Shown here: positions 1 through 12,600 of the stretch, in pieces
How the letters are laid out: each line of letters opens with the position of its first letter
Numbering within the stretch: the first letter of the stretch is position 1
The notes under the pieces: generated by a model
Database searches by the model: none
Seen by the model: only the letters and a program-made list of their open reading frames with translations
Told to the model about the DNA's origin: nothing
NCBI GenBank assembly: GCA_963576725.1
Contig: OY755242.1
Span: 57,456,480 to 57,520,479 of the forward strand
Source: Azorinus chamasolen
Lineage: Eukaryota; Mollusca; Bivalvia; Cardiida; Solecurtidae
Reading direction: 5' to 3'
DNA length: 64,000 nt
Translations under genes and position numbers: made by a program

Positions 1-89
1 CAGACCCTGATCAGACAGCTCCTACAGGTGCTATTTTTTTGTCTACTCTGTGAAGGTGCCATACAGTGTCTCTATCCAGTTAAAGGTTA
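1..89. mobile_element. Truncated palindromic MITE at window edge
   Basis: It starts inside the common arm CAGACCCTGATCAGACAGCTCC, and ends near TTAAAGGTTAA. The left half lies outside the window. Confidence 0.6.
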
Positions 90-122
90 AGCTTAGGAAC
101 CAAAATACATGAGCAGGTGTAT

Positions 123-206
123 AATGCAGGTCAAAAGTAATGCAGACATCTCCTTTGGAAGCTTTCTGCATTACTTCGTTCTGCATTTAGCTACCACTCT
201 CTTCAA
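123..206. mobile_element. Short palindromic repeat, CTTAATGCAG...CTGCATTA type
   Basis: The arms AGTAATGCAGA and TCTGCATTACT face each other around a short loop. Related copies: 20560-20650, 27170-27245, 37965-38010 (partial) and 53990-54080. Confidence 0.55.
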
Positions 207-358
207 AGATCTATAATTAGACTGCTTAAAAATGGCCACTTGGCCTTTTATTCTATAAATTATGCATTATAACACCTTTGCAAACAGCATAGACCCAGAC
301 CCAGACTCAGATGACTCCTGTAGGAGCCATCTGATCAGGATCTGCTCTGTTTGCTTAA

Positions 359-556
359 CCCATTCCCTCATAGGCTATTTTTAGATCCAACCACTTTGAA
401 TAAATCTTCTGAAAAGGAGCATTAATAGAGAAAGGGAAAATTTTAGAATTTTGTATTTTGATACCATCCTATAAGAGCAAATGCTCTATTTATCACAATG
501 GTTTCAATTGGTGATTTTTACAGAGGCTTAGAATGGCGTATTTATGGAGGAAAGGG
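359..556. mobile_element. TTAA-bounded MITE, CATTTGCTC/GAGCAAATG core
   Basis: TTAA at 355-358 and 557-560. It starts ACCCATTCCCTCATAGGC and ends GGAGGAAAGGG. The core arms around GAGCAAATGCTC are partly decayed. It sits inside an older palindromic MITE (about 265-610). Confidence 0.7.
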
Positions 557-683
557 TTAAGCAATTATATACATGTGATTGTGAGTATTAAAAAATATTC
601 ATTAAGCAAACAGTTAACCCTTTACATCATGAATATTCATTTAAGAAATAATGACACCATGAATATTAATCAGACTAATTTTT

Positions 684-1440
684 AAACTAGAAAATTGTGT
701 CTGTAAGACACAGTGATGCCCCCGTGTAGGTGCTTGCCTAGCTGCACGTAAAATTCCAAAGTCATTTGACCTTGACCTTGGGCTTGCGGGCAGCATGGGC
801 CGGTTGCGTAATGAAATTATGGATGGTATTGAATGTGTATATGCAATTCCATGCCAATAGCTATAGCGGTTAGTGAGATATAAGACGATGAAAAAACTGT
901 GACAACCAACTGCACGTAAACTTCCTAAGTCATTTGACCATGACATTGGGCTTTCGGGCAGCATGGGTTTCGTGTGCAATGAAAGTATAGATGGTATTTA
1001 ATGTGTATATGCATTTCCATGTGAATAGCTACAGTGGTTAAGGAAATATAAGATGATGAAAAAACTGTGACAACCAAATGCACGTAAATATGACAACCAA
1101 CTGCACGTAAAATTTCCAAGTAATTCCTAAGTCATTTGTTCTTGACATTGGGCTTGCAGGCAGCATGGGTTGGGTGTGCAATGAAGGTATAGATGGTATT
1201 TAATGTGTATATGCAATTCAATGCTAAAAGATACAGTAGGTAGGGAGATATAAGACGATAAAAAACTGTGACAGCCAACTGCACGTAAATGTGACAACCA
1301 ACTGCACGTAAAATTTCCAAGTCATTTGACCTCGACCTTGGGCTTGCGGGCAGCATGGGTGGGGTGCCAAATGATAGCACATATGGTAATTGATGTGTAT
1401 GTGAAGTTCCATGTGTATAAGTGTAGAAATTACTGACTTA
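684..1440. repeat. Tandem dispersed repeat, about 185-bp units
   Basis: Four diverged units share GACCTTGACCTTGGGCTTGCGGGCAGCATGGG, ATGTGTATATGCAATTCCATG and GTGACAACCAACTGCACGTAAA. A single-unit copy with tail is at 46340-46660 and a tail piece at 3150-3276. It interrupts a TTAA-type MITE (left end about 616, right end about 2012). The small antisense ORFs in it are repeat translations, not genes. Confidence 0.65.
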
Positions 1441-1670
1441 TAACACTTGAATCAAAGGCCTGAATGGCCATAATGGCGTTCGGGTTTGATATGGATGTTA
1501 TGTGTAAGGGGGGAAATTAATGAACACGTTAATAACAATAACGTCTTGGAATTGATAAAAGTATTAATAACAACACATTTTTGTGTAACACTATGCCCCT
1601 GATTGTGACAAATATAAATTTGACCCGTAATGTGACATTTAACTGTAATATAACCTTGATTTTAATAACC

Positions 1671-1687
1671 CCCCCCCCCCCCCCCCC
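1671..1687. repeat. Homopolymer C tract followed by A-rich sequence
   Basis: About 17-18 consecutive C, then about 11 A and AT-rich text. Length may be unreliable in the assembly. Confidence 0.8.
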
Positions 1688-2479
1688 AAAAAAAAAAATT
1701 AAAAATAAAAATTAAAAATAAATAAAAATGTTCGCCTCTGTAAGTTGCATAGACATGCCAGGTTTGAAGTATGTATGTGCAATGGCTACAAAGTTATTGC
1801 CAACATTAAAGTTTGAGCCAAGCCAACAAAGTCAGCCCCCACCCCCCTTGATTGGGGGCATAAAAATATGACAGACTGAAACAAAAGGAGCCATCTCATG
1901 ATCTGCTGTTTATATATAGACATGCTTCTAGTTTCTACTATGGCAAAATAATATCTTAATTATATTCATGATGTCTTATTTCTTATATGAATATTCATGA
2001 AGTAAAGGGTCAATTAATGCTTTCATGTCCAAAGCTGATGCAAAAACTGAAGCACAACATCAAAATGATTCAAAGGCTACCTATAATCCTACATTTTTTG
2101 TTCAACTAATTCTTACACATAACATTTATTTTCCATGTTCAGCACTCGTTTATTTTGAATAAATGTAGTCTGCTTACAAATTTGAAGGTAGACTGTTTTT
2201 ATTTTTAATTACTCTGTAGATCCATACATGTACATACAATTACGGTAGTTGTTTGGAACCTGATGAAACTCAAATTCAGAACTACAGTCAGAAGTAGAGT
2301 TGTAAGCTGGGAAAGACATTTCAACAAATTGCTACCTACTTTCACTTTTACACGACACAAACGTCTTGAGCAAACGACACTTTTTACTGTTGGCGACTCG
2401 GCGGTTACACGATACATAGAAGAGACTCTTATTTTCACAGTTGTTATTGACACTGGAATATAATTTGATTGAATATGTG

Positions 2480-3140
2480 TTGAAAACCTTCTATGGATAA
2501 TACTTACTTTGATAAGCCGATAGAACCCCGTGTTTTTACGGTTTTACTTCTGTAAGACTTAGACTTGTGTTGAGGTTGGGTGCCATAGTCAAAACACGCT
2601 GTTCGATGCGTGATAAATGTGTATATGGGAATTCCGAATTTCATTGGTTGATTATTTTAGATTTCTTTGACCTTGTTTCTAATTTTGAGTACGAGTCAAA
2701 CGGAAATGACCGAATGCAAAAGGCAGTTTGATTGGCTGAAGATGTAGGTCTATATGCTAATCAGTTACGAATGTGTATAAAAATGCAATCGGAAACCTCG
2801 GCTATATTCCTTCTGCTTTAGAACGCCAAGGTGTTGCGAAAACTACGGTAAAAATATTCGTTCGCGTCTTCTTCTTCTTCTTCCGATTAAAGTACAGGGC
2901 CCACTCTGGAGCGTCGACGTACTTGGAGTTTATTAAAGTTCAAGACTTTTAAAAAGTTTATCTTTGTGTAGATTAGTAGTAATTATCTCACACAGCGAAT
3001 TATTATTAAATACATGAAGAGTAAACAAATACATGAACATTTTACAACCAAACTAGTGCAGACTTGAAGAAAACTATTTTGTCTTGCGCATGTTCACTAG
3101 ACAAGTGAACTCGTTGCCGTAAAGAGACCGACTAGTATAT
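2480..3140. other. Non-coding stretch, MITE-poor, with a TATA-like box
   Basis: No exon or open frame of note. The text TGTGTATAAAAATGC at about 2771-2785 and a CTTCTTCTTCTTCTTCC run at about 2867-2883 stand out. It could be part of an old LTR or dispersed element; nothing confirms this. Confidence 0.3.
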
Positions 3141-3149
3141 GGCGTTCCG

Positions 3150-3276
3150 AACGCCATAAAAACTGTGACAACCAACTGCACCTAAAAGCGTGACAGACGG
3201 ACAGACAGACGGACTGACAGACAGACGGACATGTGCAAAACATAATGCCCCCTGACTATCGTCAACGGGGGCATAA
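3150..3276 (+). repeat. Tail module: CGGA/CAGA microsatellite plus C/G hairpin
   Basis: AACTGTGACAACC body end, then a run of GACAGACGGAC units, then TGCCCC...GGGGGCATAAAT, which can form a hairpin. The same tail ends other, unrelated repeat bodies (see 23610-23860, 46340-46660, 60180-60550). Confidence 0.6.
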
Positions 3277-3525
3277 ATAGCATATTAGCACATGAAATTT
3301 ATGGCAAAACAGAAAATGTAGAATTGGATCTGTATTACCATATTCCATAAGGAAACAGAGCAGACCCTGATCAGACAATCTGGGTCTCCTCTTTTTGCAA
3401 AGGCATAGAAAGGCGTATTTATGTAGTAAGGGTTAATATGCTATAAATAGCACAATACTAAGCAGTCAGAGGAACAATCCTTTATGCATTCAGCAGTACT
3501 ATATATGACAAGACTGCTTGCTTAC

Positions 3526-3613
3526 CTAAGCAAGGGAAAGGCTGGTAAGATATCATCTTCCTCTATCTTTGTCTTCTGTACACTTCCCTCCAGATCATCT
3601 GTAGTTGCCGGGG
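3526..3613 (-). CDS. Coding exon 21 of the large gene (last one seen)
   Basis: Acceptor TTTTACAG/CCCCGG, donor CTTAG/GTAAGC. Encodes PATTDDLEGSVQKTKIEEDD then ILPAFPLL. It ends in phase 2 with a good donor and no stop, so the gene continues; I found no further exon between 1 and 3500. Confidence 0.75.
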
Positions 3614-6600
3614 CTGTAAAAAGGTCAGTTTGTGAAAAAAGAGCTTATGTGATATTGTGAACAGAGTAGACCCAGATCAAATGGCTCCTATAGGAGCCAT
3701 CTGATCAGGGTGTGCTCTGTTTGCTCTTGACATGATATAGACCAGACTATAGTTTTGTCAAAGCAAACAGTTTCCTTGAAAAGTTCACCTTATAAAAATT
3801 CAGGTAACAAATATCATGATGTCATTATTTCTTACATGAATATTGAACAGGGAAAGGGTTAACCCTTTACTTAATGTAGCTTCATGTATGAAACAATGAC
3901 AGCATGAATAGTAACTGAACTTTAATAGTGGTAGTTGAAGAAGGGAATTTTTTTGTCATAGCAGAAACTATAGAATCAGATCTATATTATTCCATAAGCA
4001 AACAAAGCAGACTCACAGTTAACTTATCTGGGTCAACTCTGTTTACAAAACTGTTACCAGGCATATTAACCCTTTCCCTATCCTGTGTTTATTACAAATT
4101 TCAATACCTACTGAATATTCATTGACAATATAGTAATAATGACATGGAAGATGGAACACTATAGCCATTTTAGAAAGTATAGAAACAGATCTATCAAATT
4201 CCATTAGCAAACGGAGTACACCATGATCAGACGACTCCTATAGGAGCTGTCTGATCTGGGTCTACTCTGTTTGCAAATTTGTGAAAAGGCATTTACATGA
4301 GGGAAAGGGTTAATAAAGTAAAAGTTTATATAAACGCATTTTCACACATTTATAAACAGAGTAGACCCAGATCAGACAGCTACTATAGGAGCCGTCTGAT
4401 CAGAGTCTGCTCTGTTTGCCAATGGGAATTGATAGATCTGTTTCTTTACTTTCTAAAATGGCTATTATAATCCACCTCCCATATTTTGTTATAACTATTT
4501 TGGCCATGAATATTCAGTAGGTATTGAAATTTGATATAAACCTAGAGCAGGGAAAGGGTTAAACCCTGCTTAATATTCCAAGTGTAATGGTACATGAGTG
4601 TTTTTAAAACCCTTTCCCTGTTCAATCTAAGAAATAATGATGTCATGAATATTTATCAGTTAAATTTTTATAATGGCTTATGTACACAGGACTTTTCGGT
4701 ATTGGTTGAAACCTAAGTGTCAGATCTATTATACGGTAATTTCATAAGCAAACAGAGTAGACCTTACAGGAGCCATCTGAACTGGGTCTACTCTGTTTGC
4801 AGATGAGTGAAAAGGCGTTTATATGAAGGAAAGGGTTAATGATATAGACCTTTCAATAAGACAGACCGAAGGTTCTAAAATTTCTTTGTAAATTACACAT
4901 ACCAGTTGGAGGTTGTGCTTTTCCTGGCTCTGTGGTCTCGACTTTAATCCTTGGTTCATATGGGACAATCTTGCCTTCCTTAATGTCCTGCTCCCTCTGC
5001 CGGTTGGCAACGACGTATTCTGTCAAATCCTCCACAGAGTTGTGTCGTCTCAGTAACACTCTGGTAAAATGACCAACAAAGTGACCATCAACTGACAACT
5101 AAATGTCTCAGATTTTATTTCTTTTCTTTCCTTTTTTTATTTAGAACATTATAAATAATAAAACTTTTAAATGAACCTTCAACAAGGAAAGGGTAAAGTA
5201 TGCATAACAGAGAAGTACCCCTTACCAAATTGCAGCCCTTGTAATGGTGACCATCTGTGTGAAGTTTGAAAGGGACAGCTATAACAAAATTGAAATGTGA
5301 TCAAATGTCATCAGTTTTTGTACAACAATGAAGCGCTAACGACGACGTCAAGGCTAAAGCAATACCTTAACTGATTTTTCTCTGAAAAAGCAGACAAACT
5401 AAAGAAACAATATTTAGCAGCAGGGACTCAAGTATATAAATGTCTGCTCACCTCTCCAGATGAGCCAGTTGATCTCTGTCCTCCTCAGTAAATTCTGTCT
5501 CATCTTCCTCCTCCTCACTACTGGAGGATTCTTCCATCATCTCCTGTAATTCCCTTGACTGAGCTCCCACTGTTGGTTTCTGTTAAACATTACCATAAGT
5601 ACCCTAAGTGTTCAAACAAATTTAAGCAACTCCAAACAGAGGTCCAGATAAGATGCGTAAATAAAAACATTTTCAAGAATAACTTTCTATTTTCTCCACC
5701 AAACCCTATGTTGTGACTACTCTTTAGAATTGTCTCAAAGAGATTATTCTACAGAGTGGTCACAACATAGGGTTTAGTGGAGAAATGACGATTTTAGTAT
5801 TTGAGTATGTGCCTTTATCTCTTGCTGTCTAAAACAAGTTTGATCAGGGTCTTCAATCCAATTTAATCCTTTACTCCATGAATATTCATGTAAGACATAT
5901 GCATATTAACCCTTTCCCTCATATAAACGCCTTTTCACTCATTTGCAAACAGAGTAGACCCAGATCAGATGGCTCCTACAAGAGCTGTCAGGTCAGGGTA
6001 TGCTCTGTTTGATAATGTTTCCTAATGGAATTTGATGGACCTGTTTCTTCACTTTCTAAAATCGCTACAATGTTCTACCTTCCATATTTCATTATAACTA
6101 GTTTGTCCATGAATATTCAGTAGGTATTAAAAAGGGTTAAAATGGTGCCAAATTGACTTTTCCACTTTACAAACTGATGGAGAGTGGAGGTTGGGTGTCC
6201 AAATACTTAGAATGATTAGGGTACATGTACATAAGCAATTAATATACTAAGGGCGAATTGTGATAATCTTTGAAAAAAGGAGGATTAAGATGGAACTAGA
6301 ATTGTTTTTGATACAAAAACTGATGTGTCCGCCCCTACCCCCCATACGCCCCCACACAGACAAAGTTTTCCTTATCAAAATTTTAAAGTCCCATTACTCT
6401 GCATAAAATCATTGAACTGGAACAAGAAAATCCGAACAAAGGTTTTGGAGAAACTGTGCGGACAAAATTTTCCATGTAAAAATTTCAAAGTCCCATAACT
6501 CTGCAAAACATCATAAAACTGGAACAAGAATAAGATAAGCACAACTAGACATGGTGCTGATTAATCCTATGAAGTTTCATGAAAATGCGACGAAAGGTTT

Positions 6601-9600
6601 TGGAGAAACCGCGCAGACAAAAATTTCCATGTAAAGATTCAAAGTCCCATAACTCTGCAGGAAATCATTGAATCGAAACAGGAATACAATATGCACATCT
6701 AGGCATGGTGCTGATCAATCCTATGAAGTTTCATGAAAATCTGATAAAAGTTTTTGAAGAACCCATGCTCACAAAATGTTCCATGTAAAAATTTCAAAGT
6801 CCCATAACTCTTCAAAAAATCATCAAACCAAATAGGGATAAAATATGCACAACTAGACATGGTGCTGATCAATCCTATGAAGTTTCATGAAAATGCAACC
6901 AAAGATATTGGAGAAACCACACAAACAAATTAAAATCGGACAGACAGACGGACGGACGGATGGATGCCAAGCACAAAAACAAAATGTCTCCCCAATATAC
7001 TGGGGTAGACAGAATAACAAATAACTGGGTGTCTTATTGGGTTCCAAACTGTTAAACACTTTATTGCAAAGAGCAATATTTGCTTGCATATATTAAAACT
7101 GAAATATTATTGAAAAGTAATTTACTGAGCATGAAAAGAAAAACATGAAAGAACTATATTATAACAATGTTTTTATCTATGATATACCTGGTACTCAGGG
7201 AATAGAATATCCTTGACCTTCCCTGGTGCTACATCGAGTTTGGGTGGGGCTGGGGTCCAGTAGAGTCTGGATTCATCATACTTAAATGGTACAGCACTGC
7301 CCTCTGCTACGATCTTCTGTTTGTCAAACTGGGTCATGAAATAAACACAAAAGTATAGGTGACTTAACCCTTTCCCTGATACAAATGCTTTTTATTGCCT
7401 TTGCAACCACAGTAGACAAAGCTCAGATGGCTCCTGTGGAACAGGGGCCATCTGATTTGGGTCTACTTTGTTTGCAAGGCTTAGAAATGTGTATTTATGG
7501 AGTAAAGGTTTAAATTATTCAACTTGACAGGAGCCATTTGATCTGGGTCTTCTCTGTTTGCAAAGGTGTAGAAATAGATATTTATTGAGTAAAGGGCTAA
7601 ATGATTAAATTTGACATGAGCCATCTGATCTTGGTCTACTCTGTTTGCAAAGGCCTTGAAATGTGTATTTATGGTGTAAAGGGTGAAGTAATTAAATTTG
7701 AGAAAGGTATTCAAATGACAGTGTAAACCATGATCAGAGACCTCTCAGTTGGTCCTTTAAGTGTTTGTTTAATTAATATTCAAAAAGGGAGGAGCCAGTT
7801 GTAATTATTATTAGCAGAAATTAAAATGCAAATAATCGGAGTAAAGTGTTTTTTAACTAATTGTTGGCATGAGGATTTTATCTTCGACTCACTACTTCCT
7901 CCGCCCTGTCTTTCCAAGCCTCCAGTGAATCTGCAGCTGCTTCCTCTTCTTCCTTGACTTCCTGGAGAACCCTGCGGGCAGCTGCAGAAATACGTCGGGC
8001 TTCTTCATCTCCTTCCTGAGTCTCTGAGTCGCCTGACTGGGCTCTAGGGGGTGGAGCAGCCTCATCCATTGCAATAGGGCCTTTACTTCCAAACTGTAAA
8101 TAAATAACAAGGGCACTTATTGTGGAAGTGGAATGGCCCATAAATGTTTAACGATAAAGTTCATTCAGAATAAAAGAGTAGAATTTGCTAGAGGAATATG
8201 TTTGCAAATGCATGAAAACACATTTATATGAAGGAAAGGGTTAAGCGTGTAAATCACTTGAGTCACTTTCATTAGTGTAAGACCAGTCTTTTTTTACCAT
8301 GTTAATAGGCATGAAAGCAAATTTTTAAAAATCTGAAGTTAATTCTTCATTTTATCTATTATATTCATGAAGTGATAAATTCTTGCATAAATATTCATTG
8401 GGTAAAGGATTAACCATTTCCCTGTTTTATTTTTAGTCTAAATTTCAACACCTACTGAATATTCATTGACAAAATAGTTATAATGAAATATTTAAGGTGG
8501 AACATTGTAGCCATTTTAGAAAGTAAAGGAACAGGTCTTATAAATTCCACAAGAAAACAGATCAGACCTTGATCTGATGACTCCTATAGGAGCCATCTGA
8601 TCTGGGTCTAATCTGTTTGCAAAGGCATGAAAAGGCGTTTATATGAAGGAAAGGGTTAAATGAAGTAAGCTTCTTTAAAAAAATAATATATTCTGTCTAA
8701 AGTCAGCAGTTATCACATATATGCTCTAGGTTAGCACCCTACCCTGTATTTCTGGTCCGGCATGGCAAACTGGAACCTGCTGGGTGTGTGATACTTCCTG
8801 CCTGTGTGCCAAAACTGCTCTGGAAGCTGGTATTCTGTTGTCATCGTACAAAAATGGTGTACACTTTTTGATGGTTTCTCCTGTTCCCCACCATCATCTT
8901 CTCGTTTTCGTTTTTCAGCCAAGGGTTTCCATGCTGACAGGAATGATACTGAGTTGGAGTAGACTGGGGCCCCAGCAGTCTTGAGTCCAGGGATGGGTGG
9001 GTTTCTACCCTCCAAAACTGCAGACTTCCCTGTGACACCAACAAGTTCTTCCACTGTGGTGTCAGGCATTTTCAGATCTTCCCATGCCTAAAATGGTTGG
9101 AAAATAAAATCCTGAATACAATTCAAGATTGCCACAAACTAGAGGAAACAAAATTCCCTGACATTTCCCTGACATAAAATCAAATGACCCTGACACATTG
9201 CAATGGTAAAATTGTATGTATATAGTCCATTCAGTATGAAAGGCACAAAGTTGCTAAATGAGTTTGCGTGACAAACAGTGCAGACCCTATTCAGAGGGTT
9301 CCTCTAATTTAAATATTGATGGGCTATTCCACTGTTATAATTCAGGAGTGCAAGGGTTACGACATCAGACAGTTTCATGAAAGGGTGAAAGTCTGGGAGC
9401 TTTCTGCAGATGAGATGCCACATAATGCAGCATCTCATCAGGATCCAAACTGTTTGATATTCTGACAAAATTTTTGCAAAGAAATGAGAAAATTGTTTTC
9501 TTAAGAATTGAAGCAGATAACAATTTTTGCAGGATACTAAGAGTTAACATTTTCCCTGTTCTATATTTATTCTAAATTTCAATACCTACTGAGTATTCAT

Positions 9601-12600
9601 GGACAAAATAGTTATAATGAAATATGGAACATTTTAGCAATTTTAGAATCTTTTGGAGCTTTCAAATTCCACTAGCAAACCGAGCAGACCCTGATCAGAG
9701 GAGTCATCTGATCTGGGTCTACTCTGTTTGTAAATGCATGAAAGCATGTTTATATAAAGGAAAGAGTTAAAGATAGGATTATTTATTTTTTTGTACCCAT
9801 GATAAGAGTGTCAAACAAGATGCAAATAACTTTATGAAAATTAATATACAGATCAACTCTATGGATACAAACTATTCAACTAGAGCATGCTAACAATACC
9901 TTCTGTATGTCCATCACTTCAGTCTGGTCCTCCTCTTCCTCCTCACTGTCAGAATCCCCCAGACCCAACAGTGGCTCAACCACAGGAGGGGCCTGGGCTG
10001 TGGAAGGAGGAGCTGGAGGGAGTTCCTCCGTCGTCTCCTGTAACAAAATACAAAACAAAAACATTAAATATACAAGACTTACATGAATCATCTATATTCA
10101 TGAGTATTAATCTTTAGTATTTTGAGTAAAATTAGTAATCAAGTTTTCATCAAAAAATATTTGTCACCAGCTGAAAACATGACTGAAAGAGTATAACAAA
10201 CAGGTGTGACAGACGGATGGATAGACAGATGGATGGACCAATGGATAGGCAGACAATTGGATGGATGGACAGACAGATGGACAAGACAGATGGACAAGAA
10301 AGATGGACAAGGGATTTCTAAAGCATGTGACTAAAAGTTCTTTTTCTACTTCAGTTTTCAAAACTGATTTATCTTCCAATTCTTTTCAAAAGCACAGGCA
10401 GATTGTGTAGTGGTACGGATCCTGTTTGTAAAGGTAGCACAGGCAGATTGTGTAATGGTACGGATCCTGTTTGTATTGTGTAATGGTAGGGATTCTGTTT
10501 GTATTGTGTAATGGTAGGGATCCTGTTTGTATTGTGTAATGGTAGGGGTCCTGTTTGTATTGTGTAATGGTAGGGATCCTGTTTGTATTGTGTAATGGTA
10601 GGGATCCTGTTTGTATTGTGTAATGGTACGGATCCTGTTTGTATTGTGTAATGCTAGGGATCCTGTTTGTATTGTGTAATGATAGGGATCCTGTTTGTAT
10701 TGTGTTTGTATTGTGTAATGATAGGGATCCTGTTTGTATTGTGTAATGATAGGGATCCGGTTTGTATTGTGTAATGGTAGGGATCCTGTTTGTATTGTGT
10801 AATGCTAGGGATCTTGTTTGTATTGTGTAATGGTAGGGATCCTGTTTGTATTGTGTAATGGTAGGGATCCTGTTTGTATTGTGTAATGGTAGGGATTCTG
10901 TTTGTATTGTGTAATGGTAGGGATCCTGTTTGTATTGTGTAATGGTAGGGATCCTGTTTGTATTGTGTAATGATAGGGATCCTGTTTGTATTGTGTAATG
11001 GTAGGGATTCTGTTTGTATTGTGTAATGGTAGGGATCCTGTTTGTATTGTGTAATGATAGGGATCCTGTTTGTATTGTGTAATGGTAGGGATCCTGTTTG
11101 TATTGTGTAATGGTAGGGATCCTGTTTGTATTGTGTAATGGTAGCTTCACTCCTATCCTGTTAACTCTTTCCCTGCTATAAACGACTGTTCACACATTTG
11201 CAAACAGAGTAGACCAAGATCAGACGGCTCCTACAGGAGCTGTCTGATCAGGGTCTGCTCTGTTTGCTAATGGAATTTGAGAGATCTGTATCTTTACTCT
11301 CTAAAAATGGCTACAATGTTCCACCTTCCATGCTTCATTACAGTAAAACGTCTCTATAACTGCCACTAAATTGTCTTAATTAGTTGGTATTTAGGGCATG
11401 TGGCTGCTAAAAGCATGGTGCGTTTATTGCAGCATTTTGTTTTACTTTCAACTTGCTTTAAGCAGCCACCTGCCTTTAACACAAAATAGTTGATGTAATT
11501 CAGTGGCCATTATAGAGAGGTTTTACTGTATATCTATTTTTTGCTGTGAATATTAAGTAGGTATTGAAATTTGGAAATAAATATAGAACAGGGAAAGGAT
11601 TAAAAAGCATGTTCAAGGAATGAAGTGTTTGTGCGGCGGCCGTAAAACGTCGCCTTGTACTTCATTCTCAGTGTTGTTATACCTTCTGATCCTTCGAGAT
11701 CATATATTTCAGTACTTCTTATTCTGAAAATTGAATACCGCTTAAGCCGGTGCTAGGGGGCGTGAGCAGTGTTGCACTTTCAATTACTGTTCATGAACAG
11801 ACTCAATAAAACCGAGTCTGCAATTTTCTCTTTTTGTGTTGCAACTTTTGCTCTCGGGGATCACCCCCTTTCAGAATTTATTATATATATTCAAAGCTAT
11901 TAATTCCTCAGTACACAAGCGTTACATTTTGAGAAGTCAGATGAACAAGACGTCACTGTATGATACAATGTCTTTGTTCAGATATTTTTGTTTTGCCTGC
12001 AAAAAGCAAAAAAGAATGAAACCATGCAAAGACCTATGACCTTATTATAGGTCTTTGAACCATGGAATTCGTGAACTCACCAGTCTTTCTTGCAAATACT
12101 GCTCAGCTTCCTTCCTGTCATTTTCTATAAGAAAGAATAAAATGGATCATAAAAATGCTATAAAATTATGAAACCAATTTTTATTGGAAAGTGTCTACTA
12201 AATGTGGTAAATGATTTTGGGGTTTGGATGCTACAGTTGATGCTACATTGCTCAGTGATGGACCTGAATACTGAATCTGGTAAACAGTACATACCTGATG
12301 AGGTCAATCTGGTAAACAGTACATACCTGACGAGGTCAATCTTGGTCAACAATGTCAGTTCTGTGCTATTTAGTTTCTAAATCTGGTTATGACAATAAAT
12401 TTCAGAACACCACAGGAGCCTTCTGATATGAGTCTACACTGATTGTAAAGGTGTGAAAAGGCATCAGTATCAGGTAATGGGTCAATTAATGATATTCACA
12501 ACAGATGAAGTTCTGCATAAATATTTATCAAGGAAAGGGCTAACTCCATGAATATTCATGTAAGAAATAATAACTTCAAGAATATCAATTAGATTAATTG

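Noticed and set aside
641..1412. Overlapping minus-strand ORFs with Cys/His-rich translations
   Set aside because: They repeat with the 185-bp tandem unit and also appear at 46424-46697; they are translations of a non-coding dispersed repeat.
10393..11143. CRISPR-like array
   Set aside because: Units follow each other without spacers and the DNA is clearly eukaryotic.
10386..11150. 254-codon minus-strand ORF with HYTIQTGSL-type repeats
   Set aside because: It is the translation of a 28-bp minisatellite that has no stop in any frame; it lies within an intron and has no start or splice context.
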